DNA from: Patiria miniata
Lineage: Eukaryota > Echinodermata > Asteroidea > Valvatida > Asterinidae
DNA length: 64,000 bases
Reading direction: 5' to 3'
Assembly: GCF_015706575.1 (NCBI RefSeq)
Contig: NW_024037058.1
Location: 1,481,754-1,545,753 of the forward strand
Shown: piece after piece, positions 24,086 to 34,439 of the stretch
Numbering within the stretch: the first letter of the stretch is position 1
How the letters are laid out: each line of letters opens with the position of its first letter
Notes under the pieces: model-generated
The model's input: only the letters and a program-made list of their open reading frames with translations
Told to the model about the DNA's origin: nothing
The model's database searches: none
Made by a program: the position numbers and the translations under genes

Positions 24086-24569
24086 TAGTATGAAAAAGGT
24101 GAAGGCTAGGGGTGCAGACCAAATAAACTGCCAAAGACCCCAGATAATAAATGCTCCCAATTCTAGAAACTTAGGAAAAATACAAACTCTCTGATGAGGT
24201 GCTCAAGACACAGATGAGAGAAATGATGGCTCTATCCCATTCAGAGACGCCTCTCCTATTGGCTTGTGAATAAAATCATCAGCCGCTGGATTCAAAAGAA
24301 TCCGTAGGTATGGGTCAGTGAGTTAAAAGGAACTCACTGCCTTTGAGGAAAATGTTCCGTCAAAATTTGTCTGATATGTGACACTTACAACTTCATTTAG
24401 ATGAGATTGGTTCCTCCAAGAGTGAAATTAGGATGTCAAAGCTATTGTCGTTCTCAGATAAGTGGGAAACGGGTTGGTATATAGCCGGGTTGGGTGGGAA
24501 CAAAGTTGGATCTTTTACTTCAAGCTTTTTTCTCGGTAGGGGAGAGCACATACGAACTTGGCCTATGCA

Positions 24570-24700
24570 TCGTGCGGGAATTTGCACGCCTGCGCACTTG
24601 CAGTCATTTTTAGAAAAATATGTCGGTGACTTGCCTACGTCACAGACAACCCGAACGTTTGCGGGTCAATCCAGGTCAATTCCCGCGCGGACCATCTATT
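24570..24700. promoter_or_regulatory. Possible promoter patch (E2F-like and CRE-like sites)
   Basis: AATTCCCGCGCGG (E2F-like) and CTACGTCACAG (CRE-like) lie in a locally GC-rich stretch with CCTGCGCACTTGC. Position between VPS29 and RAD9 makes it a candidate for their missing first exons and shared promoter. Motif evidence only. Confidence 0.25.
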
Positions 24701-27150
24701 TTTGAACCGATCGATATTGCGGTCGGCCGATATGTAATCTGATACGTTCCCACGCCACGGCCAGGCACTATGCATACATCCTGCATACAAATACGTATAC
24801 GTGTATGTACATGTATTGGATGATCCAGGGGATCGGCGAGCTTCAAGTCAATTTTTTTCAAATCGGAGTTCGACTCGAAGCTTGCTTCATTTTATTTTTG
24901 ACCAAAATGCAATTTGGGATTACATGTATATTCAAAGTTACATAATAATACAGCAAATATGAAAGACCGTTTAGATCTCTACATCATTTGTTGTGAATTA
25001 GCCACTGGAAAACACAGTACAAAATAACTTTATTTAAGTTTAATAACTATTCAAAATCTGCACCTGTGGTTTTTAGTATTTTACGACGATGGAAAAAAAA
25101 ACATTTTTAAAGTTCTTTATCCTTTTTTCCCCGGCATATTTTTAAAGTTATATTTCATTGTCATAGTGCTAGCCCAGGGCGGATAGGCATCGTGTCTTTT
25201 TGCTATCAGTCTTTATGTTATCATTTTAAAAATTATTGTGTTTTACAGGCATGTTTTATTCATAGGTTAATTTAAGTGTAAGTTTTACTATTGTCAGTTC
25301 TTGCATGCTGTTTTTACTGTTTTTACTCTTTGATTTACACCAGGACAAGAATGTGTTTGTTTTTAACTTAGATGACTAATACAAGTACGAATATGAATGT
25401 TCACCACTTGTCAATAATGTCGAGAAGTTATAACAACAAAGGCATGAAAATAAAAGGAAATACACTTGATGCCAACTTCACGAAAGGGGTAGATCATGGG
25501 GGCAATTCCGAAGAGTCGTCAAAGAACAGACGCAAAACAAACAATCCAGATTATAATCTCCCCCAGGCTAATACATAGTCAAAACCCGTTCTTTAAAAAT
25601 CGAATCAGAGTAAGTAAGCAGTAAGCAGTAAGCATGACAAGTCTTTTAAAAAATAGTTTTGACATTTTTGAATCAAATTGCAAAAGGTTTTCAGCGTTTT
25701 TACGGAGGGACTAAATTATCAATCCAAAAATCATACCTTTTTTCAAAATTCTTGTTCCGGCTGAAATTGCACGCAACGAACATTTTTTGGAAAGAAGTCT
25801 GGGTCAAAATCAGATAAAATCAACGAAATCATAACAATCAAATCAATGTTGAGAAAACTTCACCTGAATGTCTTTTGATTTTTTACGAAGAGACAAATTC
25901 GTGCAAAGGGTGGGGAATGGGTATCGGCAATTTGCCAAAACAACAAGTGTGTGGGATTTAGTTTTCACTACCAGACAAACATCTATGGGGATTAGTTACG
26001 ATACCGGTACCTCGCAATTGTTGTTCCATTATTCTGTAATTGGTACATCTTTGAAGTTTCATCTGTGTTTCAAAAGCTAGTCAGTAGTATGCGAAATGTT
26101 TATTCCAAATCGTGACCAACTTAAAACCTCTTTTCTGACAACCACTGCAAGTTCAACGGGTGCATTATGTTATACCTGTTCCCCAAACCTAACCCTAACC
26201 GTTAAACCCCAACACCTATTGCGGCAAATTCACCCCTTCGTGAAAACGCTGACAAATTGGAATAAGCGAAATCTGGATAAAGTCAACACTGATAACTCAA
26301 AACCTGAAAGTCAAACCATCCCTCCATGGTCAAAGAAAACTGCATAGTACTACGAAATAAAACAATATATATACCCTGATTAACCAAATTTCGAGTTGTT
26401 CCGTAGCTGCATGGGAAGCTATACTATCAAGGTTGGGGCCTTAGGCCTATATATCGCAAGTCCGACTCCTCCGATGATAAACCTGGACCCCCGCCACGCC
26501 TCGGAAGTCCGAAATTTCCAAATTATTAGGCGTCGGACTGATGAGGTGTCGGACCTAGGCGTCGGAATTTTATAACAGTTATGGGCCTTAGTTATATTAG
26601 ATTTTGCCGGACTTGGGGCCTATATGCGTCTGACATAATTATATGAGGCTTAGCGGAGCCCTTAAGATTTCCCTTTAAGTCCAATGTTATTGAAAGGTCA
26701 GAAACGATGGAAAATGATGAATACTCCGAATACAAAATACTCTAAATAATTATGGAGAACTAGTGATCAAAGGCATCTTGTGAGCGAATAGTTCGACAGT
26801 ACTGATTGTTATTCTCCTCTGATGTCATTGTGTATCGTCTAAACATGAGAATGCAGTTTCTATTTTGTTGGTTTCTGACAAAGGAAGGCATTTCAAATAC
26901 ATGTATTTTGCTCCAATTTTTAGAGAAAATATTCTGAACTTGCGGAAAAAGGACCCACCAAGTCAGAACGTCGGCCAAAGAGGCGAAAAAAGATATTTTT
27001 TTTTTGCATGCGGGAGGTGCTTGGTACGCCCACGGGGGTACGGACGTGCGGATCCAGATAATCCACCCTAAGAATTTCTGTGTAATAAGCCATGCTAGAG
27101 TAAACTTTTAAATAATAAAACATGAATCAATGAAGTTGGAGGCTCACTCG
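24701..27150. other. Unassigned AT-rich sequence
   Basis: No gene recognised. Around 26450-26640 there is a decayed palindromic patch with GTCCGA, GGCGTCGGACT and AGTCCGAAATTTCC, related to the intact element at 30281-30593. A short CCTAACCCTAACC telomere-like motif occurs near 26197. Confidence 0.35.
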
Positions 27151-27157
27151 GATGGCA

Positions 27158-27547
27158 GGTAAGGGAGCCGCTGGTACGTCCAAGTTTGACACCACCGAGG
27201 AGAAAGAGAAGGCTGCCGGCCAAGGCTAATGCAGCTAAGGAGAAGGAGAGAATCAAGGCCAAGAAGGAACGGGAAATGAAAGCCAAGATTGCAGAAAAGC
27301 CAAGAAAGCCAAAATGGTGAATAAAGTCAAGAAACCCGCGCCGAAGAAGTCACCCAAGAAAGCTGCCAAGAAAACGCCATCCAAGTCAAATATACATCTG
27401 TCAGCCAAGCCAGCCAAGCCAGCCAAGAAGCCAGCCAAGAAGCCAGCCAGCAAGAACACATCGAGCAAGCAGAAGAAAGTGTCGGCCAAGCCTTCGAAGA
27501 AATCATCGAATCAACAAACTAAAACCAAAACGGCTCTTTTCAGAGCC
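27158..27547 (+). pseudogene. Histone H1 remnant, 5' truncated
   Basis: The remnant starts in what looks like the end of the H1 globular domain (GKGAAGTSKF, compare GTGASGSFKL) and continues into a lysine-, alanine- and proline-rich tail with SPKK/TPSK motifs (KPAPKKSPKKAAKK, then KPAKPAKKPAKKPASK). At least two frameshifts lie before position 27314, and the frame passes through the 3' stem-loop without a stop. Nearly all of the globular domain is absent. Histone H1 binds linker DNA; this copy cannot encode it. A genomic duplicate (orphon) is likelier than a polyadenylated retrocopy, since the 3' end matches the replication-dependent class. Confidence 0.8.
27532..27547 (+). promoter_or_regulatory. 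Histone mRNA 3'-end stem-loop
   Basis: GGCTCTTTTCAGAGCC is an exact fit to the replication-dependent histone stem-loop (6 bp stem, 4 base loop, GGYYYUUHUHARRRCC), followed by ACAACA. It is the site bound by SLBP in functional histone mRNAs and here marks the downstream end of the H1 remnant. No clear histone downstream element follows. Confidence 0.9.
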
Positions 27548-28235
27548 ACAACATTTTCACAAAATAGATATGAGATATTCGTTTCTGCAATTTGCATTTT
27601 TATTAAATTTTATATTTTTCATGATTACTGTTTTTAAGTTTTCGTATAAAGCCCCCCCCCAAAAAAACCCAAAAACATCATTGCATGAAAATAAGATATT
27701 TTCACCCCATATTCCATTCCGCGCCAGGGGACAGCGCAAAGGGTGAATAAAAAAAACCATGATATTCCAACCTCCTGATTCGGAGTACTCTAAACTCCCC
27801 CCCCCCCCACACACACACACACACGCACACCCACGCTTAATTGCACAGGCGTAGAAGTGGGGACGCGCATCCCCCATTTGCCCCCATCCCCCATTCGCCC
27901 CTCCCCCCGTCCCTAACGCCCCCTTCCCCGGGGTCTGGATAATGGTGCACGGAAAAAAGGAAAAATTAGGAACAAAGGAAATTTTATCCCCGCCCCGCCC
28001 CAAGGGGTCGGGATAATTGGCAAGGCCAAAAGGGTCAATAAAAAATGTGCATGGAGTGTTCCCGGTGCACCGCCCCCTATCTCCCCACCCTTCCAACCTG
28101 CACTCCAACCCGCGGGCCTCCCTCACCCCACCCACTCAACCCCGTCCCGTCGCTTTGGGATAGTAAGGGACGAAAAAAAAGGCCACCAACAAACGGAATC
28201 CTTGCTTTGTAACGCTTCTTCCATAGCTCCTGCAC

Positions 28236-28387
28236 GGGTGCATGTCTATGTTCCCCAATTCCGATGTTCCCTAATACCGATGTTCCTCGAAATCCTTACC
28301 AATATAACCCTAACCCTAACCCTAACCCTAATCCTATGGATTTGGGGGAACATCGGTATTGGGGAACATCGGGTAGATCCCCTGCTC
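28236..28387. mobile_element. Palindromic MITE with telomere-like loop (GATGTTCC type)
   Basis: The arms carry paired GATGTTCC(C) units and their reverse complements, and the loop holds about four and a half copies of CCCTAA (28306-28332). Flanks TCCTGCAC (28228-28235) and TGCTGCAC (28388-28395) match at seven of eight bases. The same site in module 4 (CTCCTGCACGTTGCACG near 34408) lacks the insert. Confidence 0.75.
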
Positions 28388-28429
28388 TGCTGCACGTACG
28401 TACGTGTATACTGTATACAGACTAACTGA

Positions 28430-28815
28430 TCATTCGCAATTTTTGGCATTTCCTTCGAAAAATGTCCATGCATATTGCTCGCGACCATCGCACAATCAAA
28501 CCGACCACCCACATGTGGCACACCATTCGACAGCTAAAATCCTCAACTATTCGAAATAAATTCATTTGAATTTGAACCAAATACTGGAAAGAAGACAAAC
28601 GGGATTGAAGAGATGGACTCCTACTCCTAGCGAGAGTGGCCGAAATTGATCGACGACGATGTCATGCGCGTATTTTAAAGCAAGAATTTGACGATTGCGT
28701 CATAAAATTCGGCGCTGTTCACCTAATTTGCATACGAAGGTTTCTGTGAATAGTTTGTCGTGGCCCCCACCCTCTGCCCCAAGGGTCGGAATTATAATGC
28801 AAGGACCAAATCAAA
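28430..28815 (+). repeat. Module core 1
   Basis: First copy of the array core, with TGCTCGCGACCATCGC, CACATGTGGCACACCATTCG and CTAATTTGCATACGAAGG. The CRE-like site present in cores 2 and 4 is altered here (ATTGCGTCATAA). Confidence 0.85.
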
Positions 28816-29486
28816 AGAAGATTGAGAAATTCCAGGCCCTCCCAATCTGCGGCTCTCCCGGGGATATTCAACCCTCCTGGTTCGGAGTACTATAACCCCT
28901 CCACCTCTCTCTCCCCCTCTCTCTCCCAGGAATGATATTCCATCCTCTTTGTTTTGGGAAATCCAACCCGCCCCCCCCCCCCTCCACCCACGGGCAAGCA
29001 AGTCTGAATAAAATCACTTGAAGAATATGCAATCCTTTGTTTGGTAAATCCACCAGCCCTGCCCGCTCCCACACCCACCCACTGGGCATGCAGATTTGGA
29101 ACTTAGAATCACTGGAAGAAAATCCCCCGACCCCCAACAACCCCTACCCGGCCTCAACCCCCACCCCAACCCAGTCTCGCAGTAAAAAAGAAAGTCTGGC
29201 CGGAACGTAATTGCACCACCACCGTAAAAAGACAAAAATCACTGTTGGAAAAGAAAATAATTTCAGCTTTCTTGGCATGGCTTGAACCGCACACCCCGCC
29301 CCCGCCACACCCGGGGGTCTGAATATGATATCCAGGACAGGGGAAATGAAATGAAAGGGGTAGGCCTACTCCCAATAATGTAATGAAGGTGCATCATTCA
29401 TCAGAAAACAAAACATCTTGCTTTTTAGATTAATTTTGTTTTTTTATTAGAACGCAAGCGGTGATGGCGTGATCAATTATTGAAAA

Positions 29487-29848
29487 TCATTTGCAATTTT
29501 TGGCTGTTCCATCGAAAAATGCCAATGCATATTGCTCGCGACCATCGCACTATCAAATCGACCACCCACATGTGGCACACCATTCGACAGCTGAAAACCT
29601 CAACTATTCGGAATAAATTCATTTGAATTCGAACCAAATGTTGGAAAGAAGAAAAATAGGATTGAAGAGATGGACTCCCAGTGAGATTGGCCGAAGACGA
29701 TGTCATGCGCGTAATGAAACAAGAACTTGACAATGACGTCATCATGAGCGGAGCTGTTCGCCTAGTTGCATACGAAGGTTTCTGTGAATAGTTTGTCGGG
29801 GCCCCCACCCTCTGTCTCCAAGGGTCGGGATATAATGCAATGACCAAA
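29487..29848 (+). repeat. Module core 2
   Basis: Second core, the closest relative of core 1, with an intact TGACGTCA (near 29735). It is cut off at its 3' end by the LINE fragment that follows. Confidence 0.85.
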
Positions 29849-30003
29849 CTCCGCTGGATCGACGGCCTCACCAGATGGAGCGGTCTCAGCGTGGATAAAC
29901 TAACTGCAGCGACCCTTCAGCGAAGGAAATCACCCCTTCACCAGTCACACAACCCAGAAGAAGTGGACGGTTGTTGCGTCAACGGGCAGTAGCCTACGAC
30001 GTC

Positions 30004-30029
<26 letters not shown>
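29849..30029 (+). mobile_element. LINE 3' fragment with (GAT)n tail
   Basis: A plus-strand frame reads WIDGLTRWSGLSVDKLTAAT, the closing W...WTGL...L motif of RTE-type elements, and ends in about nine GAT/TGA repeats. Sister module 1 reads GACCAAATCAAAAGAAG across the same point; here the fragment splits that sequence. This is an extremely 5'-truncated insertion. Confidence 0.8.
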
Positions 30030-30034
<5 letters not shown>

Positions 30035-30280
30035 AACAAAAGAAGATTGGGAAATTCCAGGCCCTCCCCTTCTGATGCTCCCCGGGATATTCAACCCTCC
30101 TGGTTTGGAGTACCTTAACCCCCCCCCCCACCCCCACCCCCGACTCATGCGGCCCCACCACCTCTCTCCCCCCAAGAGCAGCACGTCTTAAGATTAATAA
30201 CTAAAAGAACATAAAGGACATTCCACCCTCTTTGTTTTGGGAAATCCCCCCCGCCCCCACAACCCCTACCCGGCCTCAAC

Positions 30281-30593
30281 GGGGTCCGCTCATAAGTCCG
30301 ACGCCTCATAAATCCGACAAAATCACATCCCCTAACCAAATAAAGGCCCATAAGTCCGACGCCTCATAGGTCCGACGCCTAATAAATCTGACGCCTCATA
30401 GGTCGACGCCTCATAGCTCCGACGCCTCGTAAGTCCGACACTCGTTTTTCCGTTGTCGGACTTTTGAGGCGTTGGACTTATGAGGCGTCGGATCTATGAG
30501 GCGGAATAAATAAAGTCCGACGCCTCATAAGTCCGAAATTTCGGACTTATGAGGCGTCGGACCTATGAGGCGTCGGACTTATGATACGGTCCC
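30281..30593. mobile_element. Palindromic MITE of GTCCGACGCCTCAT units, 8 bp target duplication
   Basis: GCCTCAAC flanks both ends exactly (30273-30280, 30594-30601), and module 1 shows the uninterrupted site (near 29151). The termini GGGGTCCGCTCATAAGTCCG and the reverse complement of GGGACCGTATCATAAGTCCG match at about 20 of 25 positions. The interior is an array of CATAAGTCCGACGCCT units and contains a perfect 48 bp palindrome at 30515-30562. The 8 bp duplication suggests hAT. Confidence 0.9.
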
Positions 30594-30609
30594 GCCTCAA
30601 CCCCGGCCC

Positions 30610-32760
30610 GGTCCATTCTTCTTGCGTGTGAAAACCAAAACAAAGAGGTAGTTAGATCTCTGGGTGCTTGCTGAGAAGCCACTCTCGGGTTGCTGCATCA
30701 ACATCAACATCGATCAGGCCTTGGTACTCATTTGGGGGGCGATAGAGGGGGCACTCGGAGATGATGTGGTCAGCAGTCTGCTGCTCCGCTCCACATTCGC
30801 AAGCTGGGCTCTGGGATAGGCCCCACCTCCACATGTCAGCATTGAAACGCCCGACTCCGGTGCGGAGCCTGTTTAGTTTAACCCATGCCTGTCGTGGGAG
30901 ATCAGATCCTGGGCAACTTCTGGATGGTACAGGAATGTATCTATGCAGATGGTTAGGGGATGACTGCCACTTCTGTGTCCACATCCTGGCCATCCAGTGG
31001 GCCTTTGACTCAGTGGGTTGGATAGTTGACAATAGATCCTTTCCACTTGAGGCAAAGGGGCGCCGGGATTTGAGTCTGGTTTGTGTTTGTTCCCTGCTGA
31101 TAGCTTGGTGGAGGAGGTGATCTGGATCCATGGCGCGTCGGGCCAGCGCCATGCTTGCTGCCTGCCTACGGAGCTCAGCTGGTGGGATGCCTGCAAGCAC
31201 AGGGAGCTGCTCAACTGGTGTAGGTTGTAAGCATCCAGTGATTGTGCGCAGGGTGCAGTTAAGGCTCACATCTACCAGGCTGGTGTGTCTGCTCCTACTC
31301 CATGCTGGTGCACAATACTCAGCCGGCGCGTACACAAGTGCCAGGGCAGAGGTGCGGAGTGTTGATGGACTTGCTCCCCATCCTGTGCCCACGAGTTTAC
31401 GGATGAGAGCACTGCGTGCCATGACCTTGTCTCGGAGTCCGGCAAGATGTTGTCGGTAGGAGAGTGTCCTATCCAGCTTGACACCAAGATATGTGGTTGT
31501 TGTCTGGAAGTCCAAGCGCCTCTTGTTGATGTACACATCCAGCTCACGTTTTGCTTCCTTGTTGTTCAGATGGAAGGCTGTACAGACTGTCTTACCCTCA
31601 CTCAGCTTCAGTCGCCACTGTCTCAGGTATAGGGCCAAGGTGCTCATGTCCTGGCTCAGGATGCTTTCAATCATCTTCCGCTCTCTGTGTGTTGTCAGGA
31701 TGGCCAGGTCGTCGGCATATCCGTACTTCTTAGAGATTGTATCAGGGAGGTCATGGATGTATACGTTGAACAGCATTGGAGCCAGGACGGATCCCTGTGG
31801 AACGCCATTTTTGAGCCGGCGTGATCTACTTTGTTGCCCGTCGCTGGTCTTGAGCACGAAGCTGCGGTTTGAGATCAGCTCCACAATAAAGTGTACCATC
31901 TGTCTGTCTGGCAACATCCGTAGAAGTTTTAAAGTCAACCCACGGTGCCATACAGTGTCATACGCGGCGGTCAGGTCTATGAGTACAGCGCCAGCTGTCT
32001 CTTTGGCCTCGAAGCAATCCTCGATGTCCTGGGTGAGCAGGGTTACCTGATCCACGGTGGATCGTCCTTTGCGGAAGCCAGCCTGTTCTCGGGGCAGCTG
32101 GGGATCAATGATGGGATTGATGCGTCCGTGAATCATCCTTTCAAGCAGCTTGTATGGAACACACAGGAGTGAAATAGGCCTGTAGCTTTTAGGGTCGTCC
32201 CTGGGCTTGTTAGGTTTTGGGAGGGCGATGACAGTTGCCTTGCGCCAGATTTTGGGGATTTTGCATCTTTCCATCGAGGTGGACAAGTACCGACGTAACC
32301 ACTCGGTTGCAGCATCTCCTGCATGTAAGAGGAACTCTGGGTGGATATCGTCTGGTCCTGGGGCCTTACCCGCCTTCATTGACTTCAGTGCTTCGACCAG
32401 TTCTTCTGTGGTGAAGGGGTTGGTGATGTTCACGTCCCCACCGTCAACCTTCCATAGCTCAGCAACTTCCTTTCTGACCTGTCTTGAGAAGTTTCGGTCT
32501 GGGTTGGTAAAACGACCATTCTGAAGTAGTTGCGATGCAATTGCATTAGCACTCACGGGGCATTTGTCAGGTTTAGATGTGTTCCTTCCTGTGAGGCGGT
32601 TGATGGTGTGCCAGGCTTTTCGGCTGGAGTGTGTGAAGTCAATGGATTCAACTGTCTCTGTCCAACGATCTTGGCGTTTCTCATCCAGGCGCTTCATCAG
32701 GATGTTGGCTGTGGCATCAGATCCCTCTTTGGATGTAGCTGCTGTGTCCATGATATCGCA
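30610..32760 (-). mobile_element. Non-LTR retrotransposon, 5' truncated (Jockey/CR1-like)
   Basis: A LINE inserted on the minus strand inside the spacer of module 2. Its 5' end is truncated in the linker before the reverse transcriptase; at 32758 the sequence returns to module sequence (GCAGTAAAAGAAAGTCTGG, as at 29177). The 3' end is short and its exact limit near 30610 is uncertain. No endonuclease domain is present. Confidence 0.85.
30652..32760 (-). CDS. LINE reverse transcriptase ORF, open, lacking endonuclease
   Basis: The frame is open for about 700 codons to TAA-side 30652 and extends by chance another 45 codons into flanking repeat. Numbered from the upstream ATG at 32895, reverse transcriptase blocks appear in order: GKAPGPDDIHPEFL (about 176), ALPKPNKPRDDPKSYRPISL (about 225), AGFRKGRSTVDQ (about 272), IDLTAAYDTVWH (about 306), NGVPQGSVLAPMLFN (about 363) and the catalytic GYADDLAIL (about 392). 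A C-terminal CxC...H...C cluster (CECGAEQQTADHIISEC, about 699) is typical of Jockey/CR1-type elements. The product would copy element RNA at nicked target DNA, but this copy has lost the 5' endonuclease. The lack of stops suggests a recent insertion. I cannot fix the clade without alignment. Confidence 0.9.
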   Translation of the reverse strand, partial: CDIMDTAATSKEGSDATANILMKRLDEKRQDRWTETVESIDFTHSSRKAWHTINRLTGRNTSKPDKCPVSANAIASQLLQNGRFTNPDRNFSRQVRKEVAELWKVDGGDVNITNPFTTEELVEALKSMKAGKAPGPDDIHPEFLLHAGDAATEWLRRYLSTSMERCKIPKIWRKATVIALPKPNKPRDDPKSYRPISLLCVPYKLLERMIHGRINPIIDPQLPREQAGFRKGRSTVDQVTLLTQDIEDCFEAKETAGAVLIDLTAAYDTVWHRGLTLKLLRMLPDRQMVHFIVELISNRSFVLKTSDGQQSRSRRLKNGVPQGSVLAPMLFNVYIHDLPDTISKKYGYADDLAILTTHRERKMIESILSQDMSTLALYLRQWRLKLSEGKTVCTAFHLNNKEAKRELDVYINKRRLDFQTTTTYLGVKLDRTLSYRQHLAGLRDKVMARSALIRKLVGTGWGASPSTLRTSALALVYAPAEYCAPAWSRSRHTSLVDVSLNCTLRTITGCLQPTPVEQLPVLAGIPPAELRRQAASMALARRAMDPDHLLHQAISREQTQTRLKSRRPFASSGKDLLSTIQPTESKAHWMARMWTQKWQSSPNHLHRYIPVPSRSCPGSDLPRQAWVKLNRLRTGVGRFNADMWRWGLSQSPACECGAEQQTADHIISECPLYRPPNEYQGLIDVDVDAATREWLLSKHPEI

Positions 32761-33013
32761 GTAAAAGAAAGTCTGGTCGGGAACGTCATTGCACCAAATT
32801 AAAAGACAAACTTCACTTGTTGGAAAAAACAATTTCAGCCCTCTTGGCGTGGTTTGAACACCACGCTCCGCCCCCCCCCCCCCCCCCCCCCCCACCGCCC
32901 CATCCCCAGGGTCGGAATATGGTATCCAGGGCAGGGGAAAGGAAAAAAAGAAAGTGGTATTCCCAATAATAAAGTCACATCATTTATCAGAAAACAAAAC
33001 ATCTTGATTATTT

Positions 33014-33145
33014 GGTGACTGCTCTATGTTCCGACACCCCTATGTTCCGACAACCTAGATTGTGTTACTCCCGGTTAGGGTTAGGGCTAGGAATAGGAAT
33101 ATGTGCAGTCGGAACATAGGGGTGTCGGAACATAGAGGTGTAACC
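33014..33145. mobile_element. Palindromic MITE with telomere-like loop (ATGTTCCGAC type)
   Basis: Arms 33022-33051 and 33108-33137 are perfect 30 bp reverse complements, each two copies of CTATGTTCCGAC. The loop contains GGTTAGGGTTAGGG (33073-33086). GATTATTT flanks both ends exactly (33006-33013, 33146-33153). The equivalent point in module 2 (near 29420) has no insert. Confidence 0.9.
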
Positions 33146-33219
33146 GATTATTTTATTAATCTTGGGTTTTTATTAGAACGCGCGCGGTGCCGGCGGGCCG
33201 GATATAACCGGCGTGATCA

Positions 33220-33790
33220 TTTGAAAATCATTCGCAATTTTTGGCAGTTCCAGTGATGAATTTCCATGCATTTTGCTCGCGACCATCGCACTATTAAACC
33301 GACCACCCACTTAGGCCACACCATTCGCCAGCTAAAAAACTCAACTACTCGGAATTAATTCATTTGATCTCAAACAAAATGTTGGAAGGAAGAAAAAACA
33401 GGATTGAAAGATGGACTCCCTTGGACAATACGAAGTTTGAGTTACAAAAAGGAAAACGCTAAAACAATATTTTAATCGTCAAAACTCACCCTTTCATTTA
33501 ACAATTTTGACTCTGTCTTCGGCAAAAGGAAGCGGACATGATTCTGTTGCTTTCAGCATGTAAATTTCTGGCAGGTGCATCCTCCGATGTAGGCCTACAG
33601 TGATATTATTCATAAAACTGAAGGAGTCTGGCCGAAAATTGGCCGAAGTAGATGGCATGCGCGTAAGCAAGAATTTCATGATGATGCTATAATGAGCGGC
33701 GCTGTTTACCTAATTTGCATATCAAGATTTCTGTGTTGGTGGGGGCCCCCACCACCCATCGCCCACTAGGGTCGGGATATGTTGCAAGGA
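33220..33790 (+). repeat. Module core 3
   Basis: Third core, longer than cores 1 and 2 because it keeps a middle segment (AAACGCTAAAACAAT ... GTAAATTTCTGGCA) also present in core 4. It ends with CTAATTTGCATAT. It is followed by C-rich spacer units and a C run of about 30 at 33840-33869. Confidence 0.85.
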
Positions 33791-33837
33791 CCGAAAAAAG
33801 AAAAGGAAATATGAAATTCCACCCTCCTCCTTTTGAG

Positions 33838-33871
<34 letters not shown>

Positions 33872-34439
33872 ATTTTAAGCTTCCTGGTTTTGAGTACTCT
33901 AACCCCGGCCCCCCTCTACACTCACGAGGCATCCTCCCCCACGCCCCCCCCCTCCACCGGGAACCCCTTATGTGCACTCCCCTTCCATGGGGTCCTGATA
34001 TGGTGCAGGTGTAAGAAATGAAAGACAGGAAATATTCCATTATCCTGGTTCTCAGTACCCCCCTCCCGTTCCTTTCCCCCCACCCAGGGGACCCCACCCC
34101 GCCCCTCAAGGTGTTGGGATATGTGCAATGGCCATTCAACCAAAGAATGTGCATATTCCACCCACTGTGTCTTTGTTCCCCGCCCCCCCCCCATCCCCTC
34201 CCCCTCCCCCACCCCACCTGCAGGCCTCCCCCACCCCACCCGCGGGCCATCCCCACCCCAACCCACCGCCCAACTCCGTTGCATCGGGATACAGGGTAAA
34301 AGGGACAGAAAAAAAAGAGACACACACACATTTCATCAAACGGGATCCCTTTAATCAAACGGGATCCCTTTAATCTTCGTAACCGCCTTTCACTGAGCTA
34401 TATCTCCTGCACGTTGCACGTGTTTATATCACGTGATTA

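Noticed and set aside
23858-24194. Repetitive open frames on both strands
   Set aside because: They are products of the 16 bp minisatellite.
33687-34373. Proline- or glycine-rich open frames
   Set aside because: They translate C-run spacers of the module array on both strands and have no conserved residues.
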